Assembly: GCF_000527155.1 (NCBI RefSeq)
Contig: NZ_AZUQ01000001.1
Location: forward strand, 3,423,889-3,487,888
Origin: Haloglycomyces albus DSM 45210
GTDB lineage: Bacteria > Actinomycetota > Actinomycetes > Mycobacteriales > Micromonosporaceae
DNA length: 64,000 nucleotides
Reading direction: 5' to 3'
The notes under the pieces were generated by a model that saw only the letters and a program-made list of their open reading frames with translations, made no database searches and was not told the DNA's origin. Every line of letters begins with the position of its first letter. The first letter of the stretch is position 1. Positions 27,876-38,209 of this stretch are shown piece after piece. A program made the translations under genes and the position numbers.

Positions 27876-29438
27876 TTACCGATCGCCATCCGAATCGGCC
27901 TCCACACGAAGTGGATGACCTGCCGAGGTGATACACTTACCGCTCTTCAGGTTCCACTGCCAACCGTGCATTTGACAGGTCAAGGTGTTTCCGTCGATCT
28001 TGCCGAATACCGACAGATCGGCCTTCAAATGAGGGCAACGCCGCTGGAACGTCCACTCTTGCATGGTGATGTTCTCCTCGTCCGGCGATTGCTCGGCGTA
28101 CCAACCCTCGGCGTACTGCAGGCGCTCTTCGTCAAGACATTTAAAGAACACGTAAATGAACTCGTTGTACTGCCCGATCCGCGCGGCCGTGAACCGGCAG
28201 GACAAGAACAGCGAATTGACCCAGTCGTTCTCTTCAATATGGAGAAGGTGCTGGATCAGGCGACGCTCGGTTCGAAACCGATAACGCACCTTGCGGCCGT
28301 CGTCGGGAACGATGGTCTTCTCCAAGAAATCGAAGATGACCGACTGCACGATTTCATCCGAATCGTCCGCGGTCAGATCGAACCGGACCGGTCCCCCCAC
28401 ACCCTCGGCAATGAGTTTCGACTCCCGCAACAGCGGTTCGAACCGATCCTGCAGGGTAGTCAGCACATCGATCTCGGGGTGGCTCCAACCCGTCTTGATC
28501 TCGGCAATGCGATCCGCCTGACGTTCTTGGTAATTCCGGAGATGTTCATCCTTATTGGCGAACCACTCCCGCACATCGTCCACCGGCTGGCGCACCTCGA
28601 CGGCGCCGGACGAGTCCAGTTCCACCTGAGTCCCCGGCAGGAGAACGATGTTGTTCTCCCGACCCTGATTTTCCAACCAATCGACATAGACTTGCTGGTC
28701 GGGGAAGATATTGCCAGGATCGTCGAAAACGTCGTTGAAGGCGTACAACTCAGGATCCAGGAAACAGGGAGGTCCGGCGATGGGAAAGACCCAATCGGCG
28801 TTTGCGTCCTCAATGTAGCGCAACGACCGGTCAAATTGCCGATCGCGCTTCTGCTTTCCAAAGGCCCGCTTGGCGTTATCGGGAATTTCGTAGACCATGG
28901 GGTACCAAATCGCACCCGAGAACTGCAGGAGATGCGCATGCAGGGGGCCGTGTTTCAGAAAAGCGGTCAAATCCGTAGGGCGGGCGTCGTTCTGATTCAG
29001 CAAGCGTGTTCCGTCGGCGTCTTCCACCCACAGAGACGAATCGCCAATGGGACCGTCCGTCGGCGAAGTCAAGGCCTGAACCATGACCTTCACGCCTTCG
29101 CTCAACTCCACTATCTTTTCGTTCTCGGTCTTAATGAAGTTATGGAATCCCAGTTCACGCAGTTCATCCTCGAGCTCATCCGTGGGGTACTGCGGAAGAA
29201 TGACCGTCGTGTCCTTGCTGATGTTCTCGCGTAGGTTGTCGGCGTCAAAGTGGTCGCGATGCAGGTGCGAAACATAGAGATAATCCGTCTGCCCCAGCGC
29301 TTTCCAATCCAACCCGGAATTGTCGGGGAAGGGAAACCACGATCCCAGGTACGCGGGATTCACCCATGGATCGGTCAGAATCGTTCCGGCAGCGGTTTCA
29401 ATCAGCATGCTGGCGTGCCCAGTACCGTAAATTCGCAT
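27876..29438 (-). CDS. metallo-beta-lactamase-fold / Rieske [2Fe-2S] fusion protein
   Basis: 520 residues. N-terminal MBL-fold domain (about 1-260): YGTGHASMLIE, DPWVNPAYLG, and the metal motif SHLHRDHFDADNL. A helical middle follows. The C-terminal Rieske domain (about 445-510) has both ligand pairs, CPHLKADL (C-x-H) and CQMHGW (C-x2-H). The same two domains occur, in the opposite order, in CMP-N-acetylneuraminate hydroxylase, so an Fe-S-fed oxygenase or hydrolase is possible. The substrate is unknown. Monocistronic and convergent with nothing; the TnpB remnant lies just downstream. Confidence 0.85.
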   Translation of the reverse strand: MRIYGTGHASMLIETAAGTILTDPWVNPAYLGSWFPFPDNSGLDWKALGQTDYLYVSHLHRDHFDADNLRENISKDTTVILPQYPTDELEDELRELGFHNFIKTENEKIVELSEGVKVMVQALTSPTDGPIGDSSLWVEDADGTRLLNQNDARPTDLTAFLKHGPLHAHLLQFSGAIWYPMVYEIPDNAKRAFGKQKRDRQFDRSLRYIEDANADWVFPIAGPPCFLDPELYAFNDVFDDPGNIFPDQQVYVDWLENQGRENNIVLLPGTQVELDSSGAVEVRQPVDDVREWFANKDEHLRNYQERQADRIAEIKTGWSHPEIDVLTTLQDRFEPLLRESKLIAEGVGGPVRFDLTADDSDEIVQSVIFDFLEKTIVPDDGRKVRYRFRTERRLIQHLLHIEENDWVNSLFLSCRFTAARIGQYNEFIYVFFKCLDEERLQYAEGWYAEQSPDEENITMQEWTFQRRCPHLKADLSVFGKIDGNTLTCQMHGWQWNLKSGKCITSAGHPLRVEADSDGDR

Positions 29439-29842
29439 TGACGCCGTCCTCTCACTTTGACATATTCCTCAAAAGCTGCCGCCATGACCTTGTCGACCTA
29501 CTGACCGTTCGACCGTCAACGTTGAATTCACAGTACGATGCCCTAGCGCACCCCCACGGACTGAGGCTGGACCGTAGGCGCAAAGGCCATGATCGTCACA
29601 GGCGGCTACGCGACGTCCAGCGTCGCAATCGACCGTGGCAAGCAAACCGGTTATCGGTATCGCAGCAGCCGATACGGATGATAGACGAACATCGGTCAGA
29701 AGCCACAACCGACACAATGAGCACGTCTCCACATCATAGGATACTTCGTGGGAACCACATCTCAATTGGATCATGTCGCATATCATGCGCGGCTGTGGCA
29801 TGACAGACTATGGTCAACCGTGCCGTAGAAAAGGAGTCGCCT
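29439..29842. other. divergent intergenic region
   Basis: About 400 bases between the Rieske-fusion gene (minus) and the DUF2631 gene (plus). It must hold both promoters. No small gene with a ribosome binding site and no known RNA was recognised. Confidence 0.35.
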
Positions 29843-30064
29843 GTGTCCGCCGCAGAGGAACCCATAACATCACCCGACCAGAAAAAGCCCACCAAACGCA
29901 ATTGGCTGTATACCGCACTTCTGGTCTCGGCAACGATCATCCTGCTTTTCCTCTTTGGCAACCACACCGGTTGGATCGAGGACGTATTCATCGTATTGAG
30001 TGCCGGTTCGCTGGTGGCCTTCGTGGCCAGCGACTGGGCCATGCGCAAACGGGGCTGGCGCTAA
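29843..30064 (+). CDS. DUF2631 small membrane protein
   Basis: 73 residues: a polar N-terminus, then two hydrophobic segments with the family pattern FLFGNHTGWIEDVFIV and a C-terminal DWAMRKRGWR. It matches DUF2631 proteins of actinobacteria (for example mycobacterial Rv2876, near dxr). Function unknown. GTG 29843 is preceded by AAGGAG with six bases spacing and preferred to the open frame start at 29810. Confidence 0.8.
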   Translation: MSAAEEPITSPDQKKPTKRNWLYTALLVSATIILLFLFGNHTGWIEDVFIVLSAGSLVAFVASDWAMRKRGWR

Positions 30065-30074
30065 CGTCGTCGCA

Positions 30075-30097
30075 CCGCGCCGATCGATCCGGCGCGG
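30075..30097. terminator. bidirectional terminator between DUF2631 and NUDIX genes
   Basis: A perfect 8-bp stem (CCGCGCCG / CGGCGCGG) with loop ATCGATC, eleven bases after the DUF2631 stop and between convergent genes. Confidence 0.65.
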
Positions 30098-30159
30098 CCC
30101 GCTCTCCGCCATCTCCGCAGACAGCCCGACCAAACTCCCCGGCGCAATGCGCGCCGCTC

Positions 30160-31335
30160 TCAGTCCCCCGACCGTAATGACGACAAGCCACGATACGCGT
30201 CGAATGCCCACCGAACCTTTTCCCGGTGAGAGCGGAAATATTCCAGAGACCGTGCTTCCTCGGCGTCGAACCAACGAACGTCAAGTGCTTCCTGTGGCTG
30301 CGCCACCGGAACCTGCGATCGATCGCGCATGAGGGCGATGAACGTCGTGATACCACCGATGCGAATTCCCCCAACCGAAGGTCGGGTGGAAAACAGTTTC
30401 GCGGGCCCCAGCGGAAGGGCGTCCACACCGGCTTCTTCTTTCGCCTCGCGTACGGCCGCCTGCGCCGGCAATTCCCCGATTTCGGTCGCGCCACCCGGAA
30501 TACACCACGTACCGGTATCCATTCGTCGAATCAAGAGCACTCGATCGCCGTCAAAGACGGCGCACTCCGCACCGGTTCCCACTCCGACGGAGGCGACGGG
30601 ATCACGGCGCCGCACCGGATAATCAACGTCGACCCGTTCATACTGCCGCATGGTCTCCGACAGATTCACGATCCGTTCATGCCCCCAGAAATTACTCAGC
30701 TGGGGCGCCAAACGATCGCAGACGTCCGCGATGTCCTCCATCCGTTCGGCAACCGCACCGGACACATAAGGCGTCTTATCGCGCGGTTGCGTATCGGTGA
30801 CGTCGTACAGTTTCAGTGCCACGTCCTGGAGATCCACTGTTGACGGGCGCAGACGCATGTCCACCGTCAACGAATCGAGCGGGCTCGACACGGCGGTCAC
30901 CGCGATCGTGGTCTGCGGGCCCGGCAGTCCCGCACGGTCGGTATCGGCGAATCCGATCAACTCGGGCCGCTGGGACGATTCGAGGCTGTAGGAGAGATCG
31001 TTCAGACGGTAGTCCATGACTTCGCCGTAGTCCAAACGCCAACGACGCCGTACGGTCACACCGTCTCGGCAATGAACGTTGACCTCCAGCCCCGAACGAG
31101 GGCTCTGCAGATTGAAATCCGTCCTAAAAAGAGTATCGAGCTCGTCGGCATCTCGGGAATCGGACATCGCCATCATTTCGGCCGCGAGACGACGGATTCG
31201 ATCGTAGGATTCGAGCGCGAGCGGGAACTGATCGGCTTTCCAGTAATAGGCGTCCGACACACTGGTACGTGCTCGCCGTACAAGATAGAAGAGGTCGTTG
31301 AGGTAACTGTCCGAGGTGGCGTCGGGGGTTGTCAC
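30160..31335 (-). CDS. NUDIX hydrolase with N-terminal helper domain
   Basis: 391 residues. The C-terminal third is a NUDIX domain with the box [20 protein letters not shown] followed by EAG (GX5EX7REUXEEXGU). Residues about 185-260 resemble the NUDIX-associated N-terminal domain of ADP-ribose-type hydrolases ([16 protein letters not shown]). The first 180 residues are an unassigned soluble region. These enzymes cleave nucleoside diphosphates linked to another group; the substrate is not predictable. GTG 31335 with AAGGAG six bases upstream. Confidence 0.85.
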   Translation of the reverse strand: MTTPDATSDSYLNDLFYLVRRARTSVSDAYYWKADQFPLALESYDRIRRLAAEMMAMSDSRDADELDTLFRTDFNLQSPRSGLEVNVHCRDGVTVRRRWRLDYGEVMDYRLNDLSYSLESSQRPELIGFADTDRAGLPGPQTTIAVTAVSSPLDSLTVDMRLRPSTVDLQDVALKLYDVTDTQPRDKTPYVSGAVAERMEDIADVCDRLAPQLSNFWGHERIVNLSETMRQYERVDVDYPVRRRDPVASVGVGTGAECAVFDGDRVLLIRRMDTGTWCIPGGATEIGELPAQAAVREAKEEAGVDALPLGPAKLFSTRPSVGGIRIGGITTFIALMRDRSQVPVAQPQEALDVRWFDAEEARSLEYFRSHREKVRWAFDAYRGLSSLRSGD

Positions 31336-31398
31336 AATCCACTCCTTAATACAGAGGTGAGAGCGGCCGAACCCCGCTCCGTACCGGACGGGGACGAT

Positions 31399-31731
31399 CT
31401 AGACCGGATCGATGTTCTGATCGGGATAGCAAAAACGGCAGATGTCGAGGTTGCGTTCACGGATTCGGGCCTTGATCGTATCAAGGTGGCCCGTGTTCAT
31501 ACCAGCACTGCCCATGCCCTGCATCTGCTTCTGCATTTTAAGGAAGGACATGTTCGCCTTACCGCCCTGCTGCGCCAACATGGTCACGTTTCGCACCCGT
31601 GACGCCATTTCCCGGTATCCCCCTTCAGGAGCGTGCCGTAGGAGGCGAACCTCCGCGTCACCGGTGTCCACCTGGTGGAGGAGAGCCGAAGTATAGGTGT
31701 CCAGTTCCTGATAGAGCTCGTATGCCGACAT
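31399..31731 (-). CDS. unknown 110-residue protein downstream of the DivIVA-domain gene
   Basis: Not recognised. Helical, methionine- and glutamine-rich middle (MSFLKMQKQMQGMGSAGMNT), and a C-terminal CRFC pair that could bind metal with one partner or form a disulphide. It lies 35 bases downstream of the DivIVA-domain gene on the same strand and is probably its operon partner. ATG 31731; a GGAG lies somewhat far upstream (about 14 bases). Confidence 0.65.
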   Translation of the reverse strand: MSAYELYQELDTYTSALLHQVDTGDAEVRLLRHAPEGGYREMASRVRNVTMLAQQGGKANMSFLKMQKQMQGMGSAGMNTGHLDTIKARIRERNLDICRFCYPDQNIDPV

Positions 31732-31766
31732 GGCGCTGTAACCACTCTCCTTCGCTATAGTCCCTC

Positions 31767-33545
31767 TTAACCCATCTGACCTCGGCTGACGAAGATATCG
31801 CGGATCTCGCGCAGAGCCGACTCCACTTCCGCTTCAAAATATCCCCCTTGCACCAGCGAGAACTGGCTTATATCCAACTCACGTTCGCCCAGCGGCATCT
31901 CGCTACGACCGGTCATGTAGTTGGTGACGGCGTCGAAAACGCGGTTGACCTGGCCTGGGTCGTAACCCGAGCCAAAACGTCGAGGTTGGAATCCGCGCCG
32001 CAAAGTCTCCAAGCGATGGAGGTCATCGGCGCTGAACGGGGAGTCGGTCGAACGCATTTCGGTCGTCATTTCCTCACGACCATGGCGCCCGGGGGGATCG
32101 AACGCATGTCCCTCGTACGGATGTGCCGGGCGCTGTGGTTGCTCTGCGGGAGGTGGGGCGGCCGCTGCCCGAGCGGTGCCGAAACCACCCCGATGAGACT
32201 GAGGCATGTCATGCTGCGGCGGCGGGTTATACGCCCCGGTTTGCGGTGGAGGTGGTACCGGATTATGAGCGCCGGTCTGTTGTTGCGGTGGCAAACCACG
32301 TTCATAGCCGCTGGTATACGCGCCACCCCCATATGGTGCGTCCTCCGAGGGCGGTGGTGCACCTCTGGCGTATTCCCCTGGACTGTTCGGGGGCTGCTGC
32401 GCGGTGAATCCACCGGTATCGTCGTACCCGCCGGTTCGACCGGGGCGCCTGCCGCCGGCGAGTGGGACGTCCACGGACGTCGGTTCCGGAGCGGGAAAAC
32501 CCCGAGCCGGTGTGCTCGGAGTCGACGGCTCCACCGGTGCGGCCCGACGGGACCCCGTATCGGAGAAGCGGTCGGCCCGCTGGTCGGAATAGGCCGCTCC
32601 GAAACCCGCGGCTTCAGCGTCTGGTGCTTGCGGTGGAACCGCGGGCCCCGCAGGCCCAGCCGGACCGCCGAACGAAGGTTGCTGTGGCGAAGCCGGAGTT
32701 TCACCCATGGACGGCTGCTGTGGAGACGCCGGATTCTCACCCTGCGGCCCCGCAGTCGGACGCGCATCATAGCCCGGGGGGACAGGAGAGGCCGGTCCAG
32801 GCTGTGCCCCGGCCAATGGCAGCTGTTGCGTGGCAGCGGCCGGGTCGGGGGGACCGTCGCGGTGGGGGGTGGAGGCGTAATTCGCAGGCACGAACGTGTC
32901 GTCGCTTTGTATCGGCGCGAAACCCGATCCCGGCTGTGGCTGTTGCGGGGGCGTTCCGCTGTCCATTGGAGGCCCAGGCTGCGGTGACGGGGGCCGTTGT
33001 GCGAAGGGGTCGTCCTCCGCCGCACCTTGAGGTGGCGGAGCCAAGTGTCCGAAACCTTCATCGTCATCTGCTCGCAAATGTGCGAACCCTTCCGGATCCG
33101 GATCCGACCCCCGCTGAGCGGGCATGACGGTGGTGGGCTGACCGGGATTCGGCTCCGGAGGCGCGGGGGCGGCGAAGGCATTCGGTTCTGGACTGATGGA
33201 AGGAGCCGGTGCGGGGGCGGCAAAACCGCCAGCCTCCGGTTTTGCCTCCAACTCCCCTACCTTGCTGTAATCCGGGGCGGGCGCGGAACCCAATACTCCG
33301 CGTTCTTCCAGTTCGGCCAATTGCCGTGCGACACGATCGAGGTAAACATCGACCTGCCACTCGTCATATCCCCCGAATCGAACCCGAAATACTACGTCGT
33401 CGACTTCATTGGCAGTGACCGGCGAGTTGCCGACAGGCTCTCCCGCGAGAGTTGCTTCCACACGGTCAAGGAAGTCGTCCACTTCATCGACCTTGTATCC
33501 CCGACTCAGCGCTCGCCTCCGAAAACGATCACCTTGACTAGCCAC
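31767..33545 (-). CDS. DivIVA-domain protein with long Pro/Gly-rich linker
   Basis: 592 residues. Two DivIVA-type motifs at the N-terminus (SRGYKVDEVDDFLDRV and GGYDEWQVDVYLDRVARQL) and a third at the C-terminus (GYDPGQVNRVFDAVTNYM), separated by about 430 residues rich in Pro, Gly, Gln and Ala. The repeated F/GY...V..FLDRV pattern is the short DivIVA motif used for coiled-coil assembly and pole or septum targeting in actinobacteria. The linker suggests a scaffold. The frame is open to 33620, but GTG 33545 has GGGAAGG upstream and avoids overlapping rlmN. Encoded 17 bases after rlmN. Confidence 0.82.
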   Translation of the reverse strand: MASQGDRFRRRALSRGYKVDEVDDFLDRVEATLAGEPVGNSPVTANEVDDVVFRVRFGGYDEWQVDVYLDRVARQLAELEERGVLGSAPAPDYSKVGELEAKPEAGGFAAPAPAPSISPEPNAFAAPAPPEPNPGQPTTVMPAQRGSDPDPEGFAHLRADDDEGFGHLAPPPQGAAEDDPFAQRPPSPQPGPPMDSGTPPQQPQPGSGFAPIQSDDTFVPANYASTPHRDGPPDPAAATQQLPLAGAQPGPASPVPPGYDARPTAGPQGENPASPQQPSMGETPASPQQPSFGGPAGPAGPAVPPQAPDAEAAGFGAAYSDQRADRFSDTGSRRAAPVEPSTPSTPARGFPAPEPTSVDVPLAGGRRPGRTGGYDDTGGFTAQQPPNSPGEYARGAPPPSEDAPYGGGAYTSGYERGLPPQQQTGAHNPVPPPPQTGAYNPPPQHDMPQSHRGGFGTARAAAAPPPAEQPQRPAHPYEGHAFDPPGRHGREEMTTEMRSTDSPFSADDLHRLETLRRGFQPRRFGSGYDPGQVNRVFDAVTNYMTGRSEMPLGERELDISQFSLVQGGYFEAEVESALREIRDIFVSRGQMG

Positions 33546-33562
33546 TGTATGAGTCACCTTCC

Positions 33563-34678
33563 CTAATTGGCCGCGTCTTGACGTTGATCTTGCTCCACAG
33601 CAGCGGCCAACTGCCCGCAAGCGCCATCAATTTCCTGGCCACGTGTATCACGCACCGTAGTCGGTACGCCACCGGCACGTAGTCGCGCCACGAATTCGTC
33701 TTGAACTGGGGCGGGAGAGGCATCCCATTTACTTCCCGGGGTGGGGTTAAGTGGTATCAGATTAACATGCGCCAACTTACCCGCTAGCTTGCGCGCCAAC
33801 AGATCTGCCCGCCACGGTTGATCGTTCATATCCCGAATCATGGCGTACTCGATCGATACCCGACGTTTGGTCTTAGCCGCATAATCCCAGGCCGCTTCCA
33901 AAACCTCGGAAACCTTCCAGCGATTGTTGATCGGTACCAGCTCATCGCGCAGCTCGTCGTCGGGAGCGTGTAGCGAGATCGCCAGAGTCACCGGCAGGTC
34001 TTCCTCGGCCAATTTACGGATCGCGGGAACCAATCCCACCGTCGAAACGGTAACGTGACGCGCGGAAAGCCCGATTCCCTCCGGATTCGGAGCGGTGATG
34101 ATGCGCAAGGCCTTCTTCAATCGCGCCCAGTTGGCAAGTGGCTCTCCCATACCCATAAATACAATATGACTGAGCCTGCCAAGTCCGCGTTCCTCGGAGA
34201 TCTTGGCGGCATGGACGACTTGGTCGACGATCTCGGCCGTCGACAGGTTACGTGTCAGTCCAGCCTGTCCGGTCGCGCAGAAGGGGCAGGCCATTCCGCA
34301 CCCGGCCTGAGAGGAAATACATGCGGTTACCCGATCCGGGTACGACATGATAACGCTTTCCACCAGGGCATTGTCGTACAGTCGCCACGCCGCCTTCACC
34401 GTCTCCCCGTTATCGCAGGAATCTACTTTCACCGGGGCCAGTAGCTGTGGCAGCAATGCCTCACCGATGGAGTCACGGGCGTCGGCCGGCAGGTCGGTCA
34501 TGGAGATCGCGTCGGTCACATGCCGCGCGTAATATTGCCGCCGGATTTGTTTAGCGCGGAACGCCGGTTGTCCCATATCCGTCAGGATCTGCTGGCAATC
34601 GGTCAGGCTGAGGTCGGCGAGATGCCGGGGCGGCTTGGTGCGCTGCCTCGGTTCGCTCAAGGTTAGTGCTACAGACAT
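33563..34678 (-). CDS. rlmN: 23S rRNA (adenine2503-C2)-methyltransferase RlmN
   Basis: Radical-SAM enzyme that methylates A2503 of 23S rRNA and A37 of some tRNAs. 371 residues with the cluster motif CxxxCxxC in [18 protein letters not shown], the substrate region [15 protein letters not shown], and the mechanistic C-terminal cysteine in [15 protein letters not shown] start at 34678. Lies between cdsA and the DivIVA-domain gene, an arrangement known from other actinobacteria. Confidence 0.97.
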   Translation of the reverse strand: MSVALTLSEPRQRTKPPRHLADLSLTDCQQILTDMGQPAFRAKQIRRQYYARHVTDAISMTDLPADARDSIGEALLPQLLAPVKVDSCDNGETVKAAWRLYDNALVESVIMSYPDRVTACISSQAGCGMACPFCATGQAGLTRNLSTAEIVDQVVHAAKISEERGLGRLSHIVFMGMGEPLANWARLKKALRIITAPNPEGIGLSARHVTVSTVGLVPAIRKLAEEDLPVTLAISLHAPDDELRDELVPINNRWKVSEVLEAAWDYAAKTKRRVSIEYAMIRDMNDQPWRADLLARKLAGKLAHVNLIPLNPTPGSKWDASPAPVQDEFVARLRAGGVPTTVRDTRGQEIDGACGQLAAAVEQDQRQDAAN

Positions 34679-34891
34679 GTCGTGATCCAGTCTCGCATGA
34701 AATAGGTGGGTATTGCCAATCGCATCAGGTGCCCGTTCAAGTACCGACTACCGGCTGTTCGGTCCTTCTCACTAGGCAGAAGTCACAGATTATACCGACT
34801 CTGAGACGATATGACCTTCATCGTCACTCGACCGAATGCGACGCTAAACAACTCGGTCGTGTCACGGCTTATTCGGATTATTGCAGTTCTG

Positions 34892-35749
34892 TCATCCCAG
34901 CAGGTAAGCAAACCAGAGGTACCCGACCGGCGCCGCCATGACAATCGAGTCAAGTCGATCCATAAGCCCTCCGTGACCTGGAATCAAATGACTCATATCC
35001 TTGATATTGAGGTCCCGTTTAAGGACGGATATCGCTAGATCGCCCAGCGTAGCAGCCAAGGCGACCGAGGCCCCGAACGCCAGGCCCAAATAGAACGGGA
35101 ACTCGAATATGAAATGGCACGCCAGGCCTCCCCCCAGAGCCGCGGCCAAGACGGAACCGCCGAGTCCTTCCCAGGACTTCTTCGGGCTGATCGACGGAGT
35201 CATGGGGTGGTTGCCGACCAGTACTCCAGCGGTGTATCCGCCGGTATCCGACAGGACGACCATCAGCAGCAAGATCAACACCTGCAGAGGTCCGTTCTCT
35301 CCCGAAGTGGCCAAAAGGAGGATGAACCCCGCGAGGAACGGGACTTGAATCAGAGTCTGCACGGAGGAGGCGACGTCAGTGCGATATCTGCTGGCGCCCT
35401 CGGCCAACCGCCAGACCAGGATTCCCGCGACCGCCAATGCGGTGCCCAAGGCCAGGCCCGTTCCGCCACCGAACCATGCCATGGCGGCAATGAACGGGCC
35501 GCATGCCGTCACCGGCCAAATCGGAACCCGTCGGCCCGCTCTGTTCATCGCGGTGGAGACTTCCCAGCAGGCCAATGCCAATGCGACGGATCCCAGACCG
35601 AAGAATATGATCGACTGCCAGAGAAGAGCGAAAACGACAACGGCCCCCAAACCGACCCCGACCCCGATCGCGATGGGCAGGTTACGGCCCGGAGACGGGG
35701 AAGCGGGTTCGGTGGAGTCCTCTGTCGGGGTGTCGTTCGACGGGTTCAT
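34892..35749 (-). CDS. cdsA: phosphatidate cytidylyltransferase
   Basis: Makes CDP-diacylglycerol from CTP and phosphatidate for phospholipid synthesis. 285 residues, polar N-terminal 25 residues, about 7-8 hydrophobic helices, and the CdsA signature near the C-terminus: LKRDLNIKDMSHLIPGHGG followed by LMDRLDS. The start overlaps the frr stop (TAATG), so the two are translationally coupled. Confidence 0.97.
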   Translation of the reverse strand: MNPSNDTPTEDSTEPASPSPGRNLPIAIGVGVGLGAVVVFALLWQSIIFFGLGSVALALACWEVSTAMNRAGRRVPIWPVTACGPFIAAMAWFGGGTGLALGTALAVAGILVWRLAEGASRYRTDVASSVQTLIQVPFLAGFILLLATSGENGPLQVLILLLMVVLSDTGGYTAGVLVGNHPMTPSISPKKSWEGLGGSVLAAALGGGLACHFIFEFPFYLGLAFGASVALAATLGDLAISVLKRDLNIKDMSHLIPGHGGLMDRLDSIVMAAPVGYLWFAYLLG

Positions 35750-36306
35750 TAGAATTCAAGCAGCTCGTTTTCTTTGGACTGCATAAGCTCGTCAATCTGA
35801 GTGACGTAACCGGAGGTCAGATCATCCAGCTCCTTTTCGGCGCTGTGACCTTCATCCTCTGAAACGTCCGAGTCCTTAACCAGCTTGCTGATTTCTTCCT
35901 TCGCCTTACGGCGAACGTTGCGAATGGCGATTTTAGCGTCTTCGCCCTTCGTCTTAGCACGCTTGACCATATCCCGGCGACGCTCTTCGGTCATGGGCGG
36001 CAGGTTCAGACGCAGTTGCGTCCCTTCATTCGCCGGATTCAGCCCCAAATCGGAATTGCGTATCGCACGCTCGATGTCGCCCATCTGGGAACTGTCGAAC
36101 GGCTTGACAATAACCATGCGCGGTTCCGGAATTCCAATGGAAGCCAGCTGAGTCAACGGTGTAGGAGCACCGTAATAATCCACCGTCACCCGGTTGAACA
36201 TCGCCGATGAAGCGCGCCCCGTGCGGATCGCGGCGAACTCTTCTCGGGCATGACTCATCGAGCCGTCCATCTTCGACTCCGCTTCAAGCAAAATCTCGTC
36301 AATCAC
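35749..36306 (-). CDS. frr: ribosome recycling factor
   Basis: Splits post-termination ribosomes together with EF-G. 185 residues, the standard length, three-helix bundle plus beta/alpha domain; motifs AAIRTGRASSAMFNRVTVDY, LNPANEGTQLRLNLPPMTEE and RRDMVKRAKTKGEDAKIAIR. Encoded between pyrH and cdsA, the common actinobacterial order. Confidence 0.98.
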   Translation of the reverse strand: MIDEILLEAESKMDGSMSHAREEFAAIRTGRASSAMFNRVTVDYYGAPTPLTQLASIGIPEPRMVIVKPFDSSQMGDIERAIRNSDLGLNPANEGTQLRLNLPPMTEERRRDMVKRAKTKGEDAKIAIRNVRRKAKEEISKLVKDSDVSEDEGHSAEKELDDLTSGYVTQIDELMQSKENELLEF

Positions 36307-36460
36307 AGCTTACTCACATTCTGTTCGGAAAATCTCATCATATCGACTTCAATTGTCGTCGCATAGGTGGTCGGGACGAGCATGGCGTCCCGGAATCCCG
36401 TCGAGTCGACGCCGGTCGGTCATGGTTCCGCGACCGAACCGGACACACGGTACGAACTCG

Positions 36461-37177
36461 TCAGGCGTGAATAAGCGTACCCAGTCGTTCGCCGGTGATG
36501 GCACGGCACAGGTTGTCGTCTCCGTCCGCACCGAACACCAACATGGGCAAGGCGTTGTCCTTACAGAGGCTGAAGGCCGTCTGGTCCACAACGGCGAGTT
36601 CATCCTTCAACGCCTGGTCATAGGTCACATCGTCAATCTTTTCCGCGGTCGGATCCACCCGAGGATCGGCCGTGTACACCGCGTCGACACCGTTTTTGCT
36701 CATCAGCACGATATCGGCTCCGACCTCCAGAGCTCGTTGCGCGGCCACGGTGTCGGTCGAGAAATAAGGCAGACCGGCACCCGCGCCGAATATGACCACG
36801 CGCCCCTTTTCCATGTGTCGGATTGCGCGTCGGGGAATATAGGCTTCCGCGACTTGGGCCATCGAAATCGCCGTTTGCACCCGCGTGTCTATGCCTTCCT
36901 TCTCCAGGAAGTCCTGTAGAGCCAGACAGTTCATGACCGTGCCCAACATGCCCATGTAATCGGCCCGAGTTCGTTCCATACCACGTTTCTGCAGTTCGGC
37001 CCCGCGGAAGAAGTTTCCGCCTCCGATCACTACCGATACCTGTACGCCCTGTGAAGCCGCGTTGGCCACCTGACCGGCAATTCTCTGCACGACATCGGGG
37101 TCAACCCCTACAGCGCCTCCCCCAAAGGCCTCTCCCGACAATTTCAATACGACACGGCGGTAGTTGTCATAGCTCAT
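36461..37177 (-). CDS. pyrH: UMP kinase
   Basis: Phosphorylates UMP to UDP. 238 residues; amino-acid-kinase fold with [12 protein letters not shown] at the start, [10 protein letters not shown], the UMP-site region [20 protein letters not shown], and [10 protein letters not shown]. The frame is open to 37255, but ATG 37177 follows GAGGAAG and begins [16 protein letters not shown] as in relatives. The strong terminator after tsf suggests pyrH-frr-cdsA form their own transcription unit. Confidence 0.97.
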   Translation of the reverse strand: MSYDNYRRVVLKLSGEAFGGGAVGVDPDVVQRIAGQVANAASQGVQVSVVIGGGNFFRGAELQKRGMERTRADYMGMLGTVMNCLALQDFLEKEGIDTRVQTAISMAQVAEAYIPRRAIRHMEKGRVVIFGAGAGLPYFSTDTVAAQRALEVGADIVLMSKNGVDAVYTADPRVDPTAEKIDDVTYDQALKDELAVVDQTAFSLCKDNALPMLVFGADGDDNLCRAITGERLGTLIHA

Positions 37178-37300
37178 ACCGGCTTCCTCACTCCAGTCAG
37201 TCACGGACGCGGATTGCATGTATACGCCAGGGAAGCTACCATCACTTCCCGGCAATAGTCTTCGACTGCATTAATCCACATGAGAAGGCCGGTGTTACGA

Positions 37301-37334
37301 GTGTGGGGCGACGGTCGTGACCGCCGCCCCACAC
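37301..37334 (-). terminator. terminator of the rpsB-tsf operon
   Basis: A strong hairpin GTGTGGGGCG / CGCCCCACAC with an inner CGGTC / GACCG stem, about 55 bases after the tsf stop and before pyrH. No long U-tract. Confidence 0.75.
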
Positions 37335-37388
37335 TCCACCCGATCCACATCCCATGAGGAGATGCTTTGGGGGTGCTGAAAGGTTAAA

Positions 37389-38198
37389 TTATTGTCCGAC
37401 CTCGAAGCGGATGAACCCGGTTACGTTCGCACCGGCCTCATCCAATACCTGCTGGACGGTCTTCTTGTTTTCCACGACGGAATTCTGTTCCAACAGCACG
37501 AAGTCGCGGTAGAACGCGTTGACCTTGCCTTCGATGATCTTAGGCAGGGCGCGCTCCGGCTTTCCTTCTTCCTTCGCCGCTTCCTCGGCGACACGCTTCT
37601 CCGCCTCGACCGTCTCGGCCGGAACCTCGTCGCGAGTGAGGAACTTGGGACGCATAGCGGCGATCTGCATACCCGTCTGACGTGCGGCTTCCTTGTCTCC
37701 GGTGTAGGAGATCAGAACACCGACGGCGGGAGGAAGATCGGCGGAACGGCGGTGCATGTAGGCCACGACCTCACCGTCCAGCGAACCGATCTGACCGATT
37801 TCGATCTTTTCCCCGATCTTGGCCGACTCGGTCTGAATCGTGTCGGCTACGGTCGATTCGCCCATCTTCGCTTCCAGGAACGCGGCGACGTCGGCGGGCC
37901 GTACCTCGTCGGCCAGTTCCACCAGGCTCTGCGCCAGTTCGACGAACGGACCGGCTTTCGCCACAAAATCGGTTTCACAGCGAAGCTCCAGGAGGGTGTT
38001 GCCAGATTCGGCAACGAGTCCCTGAGCCGTGGTACGTTCCGCACGCTTACCGACGTCCTTGGCCCCCTTGATACGGAGAGCCTCAACGGCGGCGTCGAAG
38101 TCGCCGTCGCTCTCCTCGAGAGCCTTCTTGACGTCCATCATTCCGGCACCGGTGATCTCACGCAGGCGCTTGACATCAGCCATCGTGTAGTTGGCCAT
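37389..38198 (-). CDS. tsf: translation elongation factor Ts
   Basis: Nucleotide exchange factor for EF-Tu. 269 residues; N-terminal UBA-like region [20 protein letters not shown], core motif [16 protein letters not shown], then C-terminal dimerisation region. Follows rpsB by about 10 bases, the conserved rpsB-tsf operon. Confidence 0.98.
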   Translation of the reverse strand: MANYTMADVKRLREITGAGMMDVKKALEESDGDFDAAVEALRIKGAKDVGKRAERTTAQGLVAESGNTLLELRCETDFVAKAGPFVELAQSLVELADEVRPADVAAFLEAKMGESTVADTIQTESAKIGEKIEIGQIGSLDGEVVAYMHRRSADLPPAVGVLISYTGDKEAARQTGMQIAAMRPKFLTRDEVPAETVEAEKRVAEEAAKEEGKPERALPKIIEGKVNAFYRDFVLLEQNSVVENKKTVQQVLDEAGANVTGFIRFEVGQ

Positions 38199-38209
38199 GC
38201 TTCTCTTTC

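Noticed and set aside
27915-29234. 439-codon plus-strand frame
   Set aside because: Antisense to the Rieske-MBL fusion, which has two complete metal-ligand sets; no motifs in the antisense product.
32066-33223. 385-codon minus-strand frame over the linker of the DivIVA-domain gene
   Set aside because: Alternative frame of the Pro/Gly-rich linker; the DivIVA motifs at both ends fix the true frame.
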